DNA from: Amphibalanus amphitrite
Taxonomy: Eukaryota; Arthropoda; Thecostraca; Balanomorpha; Balanidae
DNA: 64,000 nucleotides
Assembly: GCF_019059575.1 (NCBI RefSeq)
Contig: NW_024881507.1
Location: forward strand, 1,364,001 to 1,428,000
Direction of reading: 5' to 3'
Shown: piece by piece, positions 10,394 to 19,755 of the stretch
How positions within the stretch are numbered: position 1 is the first letter of the stretch
Layout of the letters: each line of letters begins with the position of its first letter
Notes under the pieces: generated by a model
Database searches by the model: none
Told to the model about the DNA's origin: nothing
What the model saw: only the letters and a program-made list of their open reading frames with translations
Translations under genes and position numbers: made by a program

Positions 10394-12257
10394 CTGAGGG
10401 CGAGTGGCGAACAGGTCAGTTATTGCAATTTTAGTACTTCCGAGTTCTGATCATCGGAAACCTTCCTGAAAACTGAAGACAAGATTCATTCATATATACT
10501 AAATAGAATTATCATTGCCTCTAAACAGCGAAATTCGGGACACTGGCTATCATTGAGCGTCACCGACTCTGCCCTTCCCCGAGCAGCCCGCACCTACCTT
10601 CTTCCATGACCTCTCCGACAAACACCTTGGCGATGCCGGACATGGCGATGACGGCGTTCTGGGAGACGGAGCAGGTAGTCAGCGTCTGCATCAGCTGCAA
10701 GTGAGGAGGTCGGCACGGTCAGTGCGCGGTCAGGTTATCTTTGGGATACGGAGACATGAGGCGACTGGGTCCGGGCGGGCAATAGTTAAAGCCCGATCCG
10801 AACCATCACGGCATTTATTGGGAAAATACGCCTACAATTAGCAATTGATATCCTTCGCGGCGTTCAAACACGCGTGCTCAAACAGGCGCAACCGAATCGG
10901 TTGCGTTATTCAAAGTCATTTGACTATCCAGCCAGACGAACACTTACAAAGTGAAAAGTCCTCAAGAAGAGGAAGCAATACGTAAAACGAGACACTCTAC
11001 GTGAGGGTAAGAAGTCTCCGTTCGCGAACAGCCATCATCATTTCATCAGTGAGTTTGGACCGTCAGTGCGCGCCGACACTCACCCGTTTGATGGCGGCCT
11101 TTGGGAAGGCGGCGCGCCGGTACATTTCGTACCGGTCCAGCTGCTCCTCGGTGAAGTACGACACTAGCACCCTGACGGAGACGGAGGGGGCGGGGCATCA
11201 GTGGAGCACGATATTTCACAGGCAATTAAGCACTCGGTGACACTGTGTGCAGTATTCAACCATGCATACATGCTTTACTCCACAAAACCTTTTTGGGTCA
11301 GATTTCCTCATTTTCTACACATTGTCTCGTCAGCGTATTGTCATCGGGGTTCGGTCGCAAAACTGAGGACAGTTTGGGGAAGTTATTGTCTATTGAAGCA
11401 GTTGTAAAATTAAATTACCTTCATAGAGGTTATGATATTTTTCGAAGTGAAATGCATAAATGTCGATACTCTTGACCTTGCGTTTCAAAGCATAATTGCA
11501 AAAATGACACGCATGAAATGAAAATAAAAATCCATAAACAATCTCCCAGTCCCACTCACTGCATCTTCTCGCGCTCCTCCTCCTCGAGCTCCTGCCGGGA
11601 GCGCCCTTGTTCCGCTGACTCCTCCTGGGAGGAGGACTCGGACGGCCGCGGCAGCTGGATCTCCGAGTCTGTGGAGCCGCACACCGGCACAAAGTCAGCG
11701 GAGCCGTGCAGCACGGACGGCGCAGCCGAACAAACCACAGAGCGGCTATCCTGATTTAATGACGTAGGTAATGCATTTGAGATTTATGGACAGTGCCCAA
11801 TGCCCATCGATTAATTGGAGGCTGCCACTCGAGCCAGTAACCACAAAAAGACGATAGTATTCTGTGCTTTCCTGTTTCCACAAAGGAAAACAGAAAATAC
11901 CATTCTGGTCATATCCATGGCAGTCAGAGACACATCACATAGATTTCGGAGTAGTACATTCCCTACTACTGATTTTTCATTCAAGGATGAAAATTCCAAT
12001 CTGAGTTTCCTCATACTTTGTTTTCAGGCAAATACCAGCCTGATCCGCGAGATAGACTCAACCACTCCCATGGACTCAGGAACTCGATATTCACCTGCAG
12101 TGGGTGTGATGGGGTCAGACAACTCGTCAGCCTCAGAATCCAGGCGGACTCGCTTGGTCGGAGGCGAAGAGAGCAGCTGGGAGAGTGGATCAGTAGTAGG
12201 ACCCGGAGTGGACGGAGTCGTCACCAGTTCAGAGCCAGACTCACTGGAGACGCTCAT
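10254..12257 (-). CDS. TAF11: TAF11, TFIID subunit 11 (five exons, 198 aa)
   Basis: Spliced CDS of exons 12257-12095, 11668-11560, 11171-11084, 10694-10598 and 10393-10254; all junctions are GT..AG and the phases (1, 2, 0, 1) match. TAF11 is a histone-fold subunit of the general transcription factor TFIID and pairs with TAF13 in the nucleus. Diagnostic stretches read [60 protein letters not shown] and [19 protein letters not shown], closely matching the conserved histone-fold domain and C-terminus. The N-terminal ~85 residues are acidic and Ser/Pro-rich, as in other animals. The length is close to human TAF11 (about 211 aa). Start: the first Met in frame in exon 1, giving [12 protein letters not shown]. 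The exons are GC-rich and the introns mixed. Confidence is high. Confidence 0.95.
10598..10694 (-). CDS. TAF11: TAF11 exon 4
   Basis: Acceptor CTTGCAG, donor GAAG|GTAGGT, phase 1. Encodes [20 protein letters not shown] and [12 protein letters not shown], the core histone-fold helix. Confidence 0.95.
11084..11171 (-). CDS. TAF11: TAF11 exon 3
   Basis: Acceptor CCGTCAG, donor CGG|GTGAGT, phase 0. Encodes [20 protein letters not shown] and FPKAAIKR, the first part of the histone fold. Confidence 0.95.
11560..11668 (-). CDS. TAF11: TAF11 exon 2
   Basis: Acceptor CTCCACAG at 11669; encodes [12 protein letters not shown] through [10 protein letters not shown]. Donor ATGCA|GTGAGT, phase 2. The acidic stretch precedes the histone fold. 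Confidence 0.88.
12095..12257 (-). CDS. TAF11: TAF11 exon 1
   Basis: Start codon at 12257-12255; encodes the Ser/Pro-rich N-terminus. It ends in phase 1 at donor GCAG|GTGAAT. Confidence 0.9.
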
Positions 12258-13581
12258 CCTGACAGCTAATCCCAGAGCTACTGAAACACAATAAATGGTC
12301 AGCTGACTCTCAGAGTGGCAATCATTACATTGTCAGCAGTGGTAGGCCTTTGGCAGCAGCAGTTAAGTGGAACACGATGGTGGGGCCAGCGCCTTCTGCA
12401 CAAACCTCACATTATTGACCACACCACACTATACAAATCTAGATTTTGGAGCAACATAGAAACACTGGTGCAGTGCAAAAATATATTCGTACTTGGACTA
12501 AATTTGGTGCACAGGCAATAGAGAAGATGTAACCAAGCACCCATTACCAAAATACTGTGCCACATTTATAAAACCTAAAAAATTTCAAAGTAGTATGCTT
12601 AACAGATGCTTGGATGCCAGATCAGATGTGAGCCCTACAACAAAAAAGCCTAGCAAAAAGGTCAATTTCAAGTTCATCCTTATTGTTATTCAAAGTTCAA
12701 GCTCCGAAGCAGGACCGGATCTCGGTAGTCACAGCTTTTGGCCAAATTAAAGCTTACGGTCAAAACATCAATAATGATATCCGTACAAGCCAACAGCCGC
12801 TTAAAATTTCAATTTAGAAATTAATTATAATCACAGACCCTCATAATAGGCAAAAATTAAAGCAAAACAAAACGAGAATACAAGACGTAAGCAGCTTTTG
12901 TCGCTTTGACGCCATATTTGACAACGCCTGTACACAGCGATGGTAGTACAACAGTACTAAATTGTTTTGGTCTGTAAATGTCATAAAAAATAAACATAAA
13001 ACATAAATTGTAAACCAATATCTCAGTATATGGCACGTTCTAACCATCTTTCTAAGCCCCTTATCTTCAAAAGCTTAAGATTATGATGTGACAATGATAA
13101 GTAGTACCTAACCGGCTTTGGCCAGTTTTCACCCGACGAACGGGAGAGCCGAAGCTGAAGACTGAAGTTCGCGATCACACACTGCATAGATCAAGAAATA
13201 GATATCGTCGGCACCGGTTCCATGATAAACACTCAAAAAATATAAATCCACTATCTTTGTGCTAATGACTTGTCATAGGTCCGGTAACCGAAAAATATTT
13301 AGGTACCTATTATGATGAAATTAGGCAAAGCTGAACCATGATCTCAGGCAGCTTTTGCAAAATTGTCAGGGAACTCAGATTTGTTTTCAATAGAAAAACA
13401 CAATTCTAACGAATAGTGTTTTAACTATTGAAAACAAACCTTCGGTTATTTATTTTCTCATAGTATGACGCTAAACTCTGGCCATACCTAAATGGCAACA
13501 GTCAACACCATTCATTGCTATTGCAAGCGACATTTGTGCATCCAAACCAAGCCTTCACTAAAGACGTCACACTCCGTTATA
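12258..13581. other. Intergenic; one hairpin
   Basis: AT-rich, no gene seen. 13381-13438 forms a hairpin (TTGTTTTCAATAG pairing with CTATTGAAAACAA, plus an inner AAAACAC/GTGTTTT), possibly a small MITE. Confidence 0.5.
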
Positions 13582-13587
13582 TTTATT
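13582..13587 (-). terminator. Poly-A signal AATAAA for the CXorf65-like gene
   Basis: AATAAA on the minus strand, about 76 nt past the stop codon at 13663. Assigned by position only. Confidence 0.45.
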
Positions 13588-13662
13588 TGCCGTTTTTGCG
13601 AGTTAATCATAGCCAAACAACAAAGCACAACATGACACAAACGAGATAAATTTTCTCACAAT

Positions 13663-14304
13663 TTAGCTTTGGGTGCCCGACTGCCGGCCGGGAGCGTGCC
13701 TGTCTTTCGATGTGCCAGACGAAGCACCTGATTCAGACCTCCTGGAGCTCCGATTATCCGGTACATCGGTCGGCACCTGACTCGGCGAGCGCGTGCTTCT
13801 TCGCTCTTTCCTCAGCGAAGCTCCACGCTCACGCACATTCTCCCAGGGGTCGATGGAGCCCAGCACGCCCTTGGTGCTGCGCGCGATCGCCTTTTGAATG
13901 GCGTCGAGCAGTTTCTCGTGAGAAGTGTCGCGGCCGAGCCGCTGTTTCAGCCGCTCCCAGATGACCACGCCGCGGTTGATGCGCTGCTGCAGGTCGCGGT
14001 GCTTGTCCTGCGTGTTGGAGATCTGCAGCAGGCGGAACGTGCCGGCCGCCTTCCCGGTGGTCTGGCGCACGATGGGGTAGTAGACGCCGCGGAACTGCAG
14101 CGTGCAGAGCGCGCTCGTGGAGGCCGGCAGCTCGTACAGCAGACGCACGTTGCCGCTCTCGTCGCAGAGGTCCAGCTCGGCAGCCATCGGGGGCAGAAGG
14201 GTCGCCATGCGGTCCCGCAGCCAGTCCAGCAGCACCTGGGCGTTGCAGTCGGCGTTGGCGAAGATGGAACGGTCGTCGCCCACCTTTATAATGATGTAGG
14301 TCAT
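13663..14304 (-). CDS. CXorf65-like protein, paralogue A (intronless, 213 aa)
   Basis: One open frame on the minus strand. The N-terminus MTYIIIKVGDDRSIFANADC, then LLDWLRDRM and ELDLCDESGNVRLLYELP, follows the pattern of the vertebrate CXorf65 family (Ile/Phe-rich start, N-C, LLDYIR, DLCDE-G). The family has no established function. The C-terminal ~60 residues are Ser/Arg-rich and look disordered. There are no membrane segments. It lies head to head with a paralogue at 16036, separated by about 1.7 kb that holds a MITE. The two share the N-terminal ~90 residues and a helical segment (DTSHEKLLDAIQKAI here, DVSQEQLVETVNQCI there). Codon use is GC-rich like the other host genes. The frame is uninterrupted at the point where the paralogue carries its insertion. 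Confidence 0.85.
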   Translation of the reverse strand: MTYIIIKVGDDRSIFANADCNAQVLLDWLRDRMATLLPPMAAELDLCDESGNVRLLYELPASTSALCTLQFRGVYYPIVRQTTGKAAGTFRLLQISNTQDKHRDLQQRINRGVVIWERLKQRLGRDTSHEKLLDAIQKAIARSTKGVLGSIDPWENVRERGASLRKERRSTRSPSQVPTDVPDNRSSRRSESGASSGTSKDRHAPGRQSGTQS

Positions 14305-15200
14305 TTTCGGATTTGGTCACGTCGACGTGTTGGTTCGATTCGTTCGTTATTGGGGAAGGCTTCGTTTTCGCATGAAAATCTTACAAGAAAGTACAACTAC
14401 ACGTTCGTAAGTCGTAACTCGTAATGCTTCCGTGATTTTGACACGATTACCTTGGTGACATTTGCGAAAAACGTCAATCGCCCAATTTTATTTTCTAGTA
14501 CCTAGCACTTTAACCTCCTGTTAGTTAGAATAGATCCTACGATTAGCCACCCGAGTTTACACCCAAGATACCCAAAATGCCCAGCGTTTCCCATCGGTTG
14601 GTTTGTAATGTGAGATAATCTTGTTGCTTGGCAAGTTAACAACTGTAAAATTTTAATACGTCTCGCGGCATCACCGTCAGGAAGCTTCTTGTTTAGGTGG
14701 TCAAAATCAAACCTTTTTACTGACTTACTTCATTTTCTACGCAATACCGCAGCATGTCAACTTATTGCAAGCGAGCATCCCGCAGCTATTTCAGATATCG
14801 CCGCTTGGCGTCAAGACTCACGTTCCAGCCATGCATGAAAAGACGAGGAGCAGGGCTGCTCTCGTTTGACGTCAACCTCCGCTCTGGCTCTGAGTCAGAA
14901 CGGATTCGTCCCGGTTCCAAGGCCCGAGTTTCGTAGAGTGAGTGCTGATTGGGGCAGAACTGAGACCAGGCACCGTCAGCTGGGCATGGCGACGGCGCAG
15001 GGCCTGCAAATGGTCCATAGGCTCTGGGGTTACTGCTGGATTGTTGTAGTTATAGAGTATGGGAAAATCAATTGATTCACGTCATTTCCTAGATGTTCAA
15101 CTCTGTGTGATGGCACAACGCAATACATTTCCTGTAGGCATGTTTTGTGATTTTTTCCAATGCGTCCCGATTTAAAAAGCCCTACCGGCAGAATCCTTCG
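14305..15200. other. Shared upstream region of the divergent CXorf65-like genes
   Basis: No gene seen. It presumably holds the promoter of the minus-strand gene; I see no clear TATA box. Confidence 0.45.
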
Positions 15201-15706
15201 TTAAATGGACTATCCCACCTTCTAAAATGTTGTTAAAACCAGTTAAATTGTGCCCGACTTTATAGATTGGATGACCAGGAACACGGTTCTGGCATTTATT
15301 TTTCATTAAACATCTTAGGCTTCCCATATTCCAAACACAAACTTTCAAATATGTGACGTCACAGCCCAAAATTACCTCCTTCCCCAGGCCACAATACTGT
15401 CATAAAGCTGATTCTTTTTACTCTGTAGGCACTACAACAAAGTTCAGACCAAGTTTTCAGCGATTTTTCAACGAACAAACCCATTTAAATCAGAATGACT
15501 AAACGAGGTGACGTCACACTAACGGTCGCTCCACTGTTGAAGATAGGGCCTTGTACAAGGCCCATTTTCAAATGAAGGGAACGAATTTCTTCAACACCAA
15601 GAGGCCGCGGGGGTTGCAACCTAGATAGATATTGGTTTCTGAACCTCGCCGCAAACTTGGCTATCTCAACTCAAACCCCATGTTAAAGGTGGGATAGTCC
15701 CTTTAA
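15201..15706. mobile_element. MITE, GGGACTATCCCACC family, copy 1
   Basis: Ends are TTAAATGGACTATCCCACC and GGTGGGATAGTCCCTTTAA. A copy in the opposite orientation with clear internal similarity lies at 51598-52103 and a diverged one at 54763-55234. No coding capacity. TTAA/TTTAA at both edges suggests a TTAA-type target, not proven. Confidence 0.8.
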
Positions 15707-16035
15707 AGAATAATTTTTTTCTGGTACAATAAATGCATTAAAGCCATACCTTTACAAATCAAAGATCCCACAAGTTGCAAGCAGCGTGATGACACGTCAT
15801 AAATCAATGCATAAGCAAAGCCGCACGATAACGGCAAAAGCGGATACATGAGTGCTCGCATTCAAGACGATCGATCGAAAAAAAAAATCATCAAACGACC
15901 GAAAACCAAGTCGATCTGAGCCAACTTTATGAAAATTGAGACAGAGAAGGAATTGTAAATCATAATTTAATTCTAAGCTTAATTAAGCTGCCGTCTTACC
16001 TCGCTACTTGTGGGTTGGCTAGTCGTCTCCCTGCG

Positions 16036-16239
16036 ATGACGTTCGTCCGAGTCAAGATCGGCGAGTTTGAGGTGATTGCCAACGCCGACTGTTACGCCGC
16101 CATGCTGCTCGATTGGCTGCGGCAGCGGGTGGGCGATGTGCTCGGCGGCGGCCCCCTCGAGGGAGCGCTCGACCTCTGTGACGAGACCGGCGGGCCGCGC
16201 CTGCTCTGGGCTCTGCCGCCGCGGGTGAACACGCTCCAG
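16036..16239 (+). CDS. CXorf65-like B, 5' coding part
   Basis: 68 codons ending in CTC CAG. The frame stays open a further ~24 codons into the insert before a TAG. Confidence 0.75.
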
Positions 16240-18225
16240 GGCCCAGTTTCACCAAGCTCTGTTTGGGGTAGTTTCGGCGAAACTACCCCAAACCAGTTTC
16301 ACCAAATGGGGTAGGTTCTGATTGGCCACTTCCAAACTACCCCATGGGGTAGTTTTTATTTTACCCCAAATTTGCCATGCAAACAGATGCTCACGGTCCG
16401 TGAGCATCTGAACAAGCCAATCAATCAGCTGTTTGCCGGCAATTCTACCCCAAATATCCGACCAAAATTACGGCTGACATTCGTGGGGTAATCTGTGAAT
16501 ATGATACGAATTGTGAGCAACAATTGACAGTAAAATAGTAATAAGAACATATTTTATTGAAGTCCAATCACCTGTCATGTTTGAGTATGCATTATTCATA
16601 GCATAGATACTTCAAGTTTCATCCAAATATTTTACTGCATGTAGCCTGCACCACCTATGCTTGTGATCTGCATTGCAACACCCAAAAGAAGCATTATAGA
16701 TGTCGCCGATAGCTGAATGCCAGGATTTTTACTTTTTTAACTATTAAAGGTTTTCCTTCAACAGTGACCTTGAATACCGGATGAGGAAGCCTTGAAATAT
16801 AAACAATAAAAATGCACATTCTTCACGGTGGTTATCTACATGCTGACGATGTGTCTTGTTGAAATGATCATAGTACTTCAACTTGTGTGATCTATTCAAA
16901 TTATCATTCGAGGTATCTATATGCCTTACGGTCAATGTGCAAATATCCAGCAAATGTCAAGACGCTAACAACTGAAATAAAAATAAAAATGCCGTACCTA
17001 AATCAGCAAGAGAATGTCGTGCATACCTAGGTAATTCTCATTAGAAATAAAAAGCAAATGGTGCAAGTAATGCGTAATAAGCAGTTGTTAAAAATACCAG
17101 GCCAAGTGGATTCGATACTTTCCATATCTATTTTTTTATTTTTGTCGCTGTTGTGCATATCTCAATAAAGTTGCGTTAAATGGGCCGTGCATCTGTAGGT
17201 ACTGTATGTATTTTGTAATGCACATTAGAAATAAAAGCATCTGGTGCAAAAGATTCGTAGTTAAAAGTCGCCAAAAATACCAAGCAAGGTGTATTCGATA
17301 CTAGTAAAACATGCACTAATTTACTGAAACATTCTAATTATAAAACACTAGGTAAACATCTAATCTAATCTAAATCATCTAATTTAAACCACGGTGACTA
17401 TAAATAATTTAAACATCTAATATAAACATCAAATTTACTAAAACACTAATTAATTTTAAAACATTCGATACTATTCGATAATAAAACATGCCATTGTTCT
17501 GTAACCTATCCATCAAGATTCGCGGTTGTGCATTGCCATTCCTTTCTCAATAAAGTTGTGAATCTTGGAAACTGAGGTGCCATTGTGCCATCGTTACCAA
17601 GGTGATTGGTAGACAAATACAAGAAGCCAAATCAAATGTGTTCTTCATTTCACGCCGTCGTGAAATGAAATTCTCGACCAATCAAAACGTTCCGTTGTTT
17701 TGCTGATGCTGCTTGCTTAGCAAACATTCACAAGAGACGCCGAAACTACCCCATGGGGGTAGTTTGAGCTGGTGAAACTGGATTTTACCCCATGGGGCAG
17801 AATGGAAATCTACCCCATGCCGAAATTACCCCACTTGGTGAAACTGGGCCCAGGTGCTGACGCCCCGCGCCGTCTACTACCTGGTGGTGCGCCGGCAGCC
17901 GGGCGCCGTCTTCAAACTGGTGCGGCCCATCGGGCGGCCGGAGCTGCTGCGCGCCGTGCACGACCGACTGAAGCGGGCCGTCTCGGCCTGGGGCCGCGCC
18001 AGGGCCAAACTGGCCGCCGACGTCTCTCAGGAGCAGCTGGTCGAGACCGTCAACCAGTGCATCTCGCAGCAGGCGACCCGGAACCAGCGGCGGTCGGCGC
18101 GGCCCCAGCACTCGGCCGACAAGTGGCACAAGCTGAGGGACAAGGTCGAACATGAGATAGCTGCCACCGACAACCACCTCACAGACGGCCATCTGCGAGC
18201 GAGGATGGCGCACCTGAAAGTCTGA
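16036..18225 (+). CDS. CXorf65-like protein, paralogue B, split by a TIR element
   Basis: Coding parts are 16036-16239 and 17854-18225 (TGA), 191 residues if joined exactly. The first ATG giving the family start (MTFVRVKIGEFEVIANADC) is used; it is followed by LLDWLRQRV and ALDLCDETGGPRLLWALP. After VNTLQ a 1611-bp transposon-like insert begins; the frame resumes VLTPRAVYYLVVRRQPG, collinear with paralogue A (CTLQ, then FRGVYYPIVRQ). Both parts are open and share GC-rich codon use. If the insert is spliced, the acceptor is CCCAG|GTG; an in-frame donor CCA|GTTTCA lies 6 nt inside and would add Gly-Pro, but is weak. Otherwise the gene is recently disrupted. Confidence 0.75.
16240..17850 (+). 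mobile_element. 1.6-kb TIR element (Harbinger-like) in the CXorf65-like B frame
   Basis: The termini are exact inverted repeats, GGCCCAGTTTCACCAAG and CTTGGTGAAACTGGGCC, flanked by CAG on both sides (16237-16239 and 17851-17853). The ends are rich in TACCCCA motifs. The interior is AT-rich with a direct duplication (17030-17130 and 17210-17310) and no transposase. A GGGCCCxGTTTCA-type terminus with a 3-bp duplication is seen in PIF/Harbinger elements; the class call is inferred. The insertion point CAG|GT resembles a proto-splice site. Confidence 0.82.
16384..16410. repeat. Perfect hairpin within the TIR element
   Basis: CAGATGCTCACGG, one base, then CCGTGAGCATCTG: 13-nt perfect arms. Confidence 0.85.
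17854..18225 (+). CDS. CXorf65-like B, 3' coding part
   Basis: Starts GTG CTG right after the second CAG. An in-frame TGA lies four codons upstream inside the insert, so it needs splicing or a separate start. Encodes a basic, helical C-terminus that ends HLKV. Confidence 0.72.
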   Translation: MLTPRAVYYLVVRRQPGAVFKLVRPIGRPELLRAVHDRLKRAVSAWGRARAKLAADVSQEQLVETVNQCISQQATRNQRRSARPQHSADKWHKLRDKVEHEIAATDNHLTDGHLRARMAHLKV

Positions 18226-19278
18226 GAAATTGCGCAGCGCCGGCACACCAAACCATTAGTCGTATTGAGCTTCATTGCATGAAGATGTAAAATGTACGAA
18301 CACCTCGCACAACTGTAAAAACCATCAGCCGCTATACGAATGAACTGAAATGTTTTGCGCAATACATGTGTTTGAAGTTTGAACGTCCCTTGTCTCGTAA
18401 TATACTGAGTCTGACTACCGGTAAGGGATCAGGAAACATTCAATGCTTTAAAATGTTTCGGTGTAATATCCACCACCACCGCCTCAAAGCGGTAATCGCC
18501 CAAGCGCAAAGAATGTTTGCCTCACCATTTGAAACTGTATTGTACGATTGATGTTACACAATACAAAATTGGCTTGACGTTACTCCCACCGTCATTAAAT
18601 ACATACAAAACAAACAAGCGAATAGATGACAATGATCCGTCTCGTGATTAATTTCCAATTTCGGAGGAGGCAGCGAGACCCGGCCGACTCGGTGTGCCGA
18701 TCAGCGGGCACGTTCGGCGACCGTCCCGGCCGAGGGGCGCCGTGCACGCAGCGCCCGGCGCCCCGGCCGGTCAGTCGCCGACCATCCGAGCTCAGCCGAG
18801 TCGCGCACGCACCACCGACACGAGGCAATCGCGCCCCGCGGTCGAGCGAGTCACGTCCTGAAAGGGGCGCCGGCCGGGCGACCGAGCGCGACCCGGTGAG
18901 GCTGGGACCGGCCCGGCGGCCCGACCGCGCGCGCTGAGCGGCGACTGCTTTCGGTACAGCCACAGCCTGGTTGGTAGCCGCCGAGACTGCGAGGGTGAGA
19001 CGGGCCCTCGCCTGAACTGAGCGCGCCCACTGCGAGGCCGGCCCGTGCACCCCCCCGCTCCCGCTGGCAGCACTGCTCCGTCATTGTCCGTCCGCGCCGC
19101 CGCGGCGGTCGCGTCCAGCCAAATACCATCTACCTCTCCACCAGTCTCAGTCACGCTATTGACATAGCTCCGGAGTAGCTCCGGATCGACAGACCTCTGC
19201 TGTCGGCGGGCGGCCGGCCGGCGGCTGCTCGTGCCTGGCGCGGTCCGGCCGCCCGCTCTGCCGGCCAGTGCCGGCTCT
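18226..19278. other. Between convergent genes; GC-rich 3' region of SERBP1
   Basis: 18660-19278 is very GC- and CpG-rich and probably includes the 3' UTR of the minus-strand SERBP1 gene. Long Arg/Ala/Gly-rich open frames on both strands arise from composition. I see no clear AATAAA. Confidence 0.45.
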
Positions 19279-19755
19279 CTAGCCCAGCGACGGGAAGTCC
19301 TTCTCGTCGTCAACCTTCGGGGCGTGCTGCTGGCGCGGGGCGCCGCCGCGCGAGCCGCGGTACCCGCCGCCGCGGTAGCCGCCGTCTTCGCCTCCGCGGT
19401 AGCCGCCGCCACCGCGGTAGCCTCCCTCCTCGCCTCCGCGGTAACCGCCGCGGTAACCACCCTCCTCGCCGCCACGGTAGCCGCCGCGGTAGCCACCCTC
19501 TTCTCCCTCGGCGCCGCCACGGCCGCGGCCGCGGTAGCCGCCACGAGAGCCCTCCTCTCCGCCGCCGCGGCCCCGGCCGCGATAGCCGCCCTCCTCGCCG
19601 CGGCCCCGGCCCCGGTACCCGCCGCGGAACCCGCCGTCCTCGCCGCCGCGTCCCCGGCCGCGGCCGCCGCCGCGCCGGCTGTCAGAGAACGTGAACTGGA
19701 TGTCCTCGACGATACGCTTGGGGCGTCCGTGGCGCACGTCGTGCTCCTCTTCGTC
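19279..19755 (-). CDS. SERBP1/Vig exon 5 with stop
   Basis: Acceptor CCCCGACAG. Begins DEEEHDVRHGRPKRIVEDIQ, then tandem GGYRGG/EEGG repeats coded by a GC-rich DNA repeat, and ends KVDDEKDFPSLG. Confidence 0.93.
   Translation of the reverse strand, partial: DEEEHDVRHGRPKRIVEDIQFTFSDSRRGGGRGRGRGGEDGGFRGGYRGRGRGEEGGYRGRGRGGGEEGSRGGYRGRGRGGAEGEEGGYRGGYRGGEEGGYRGGYRGGEEGGYRGGGGYRGGEDGGYRGGGYRGSRGGAPRQQHAPKVDDEKDFPSLG

Noticed and set aside
13829-14424. Long open frames on both strands over the CXorf65-like gene A
   Set aside because: Overlap the recognised frame; explained by its GC-rich third positions.
18792-19544. 250-codon Arg/Ala-rich open frame on the minus strand, and a 195-codon frame on the plus strand at 19231-19818
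   Set aside because: Both are out-of-frame readings of the GC-rich SERBP1 last exon and 3' region; the composition is pure codon-shift artefact.
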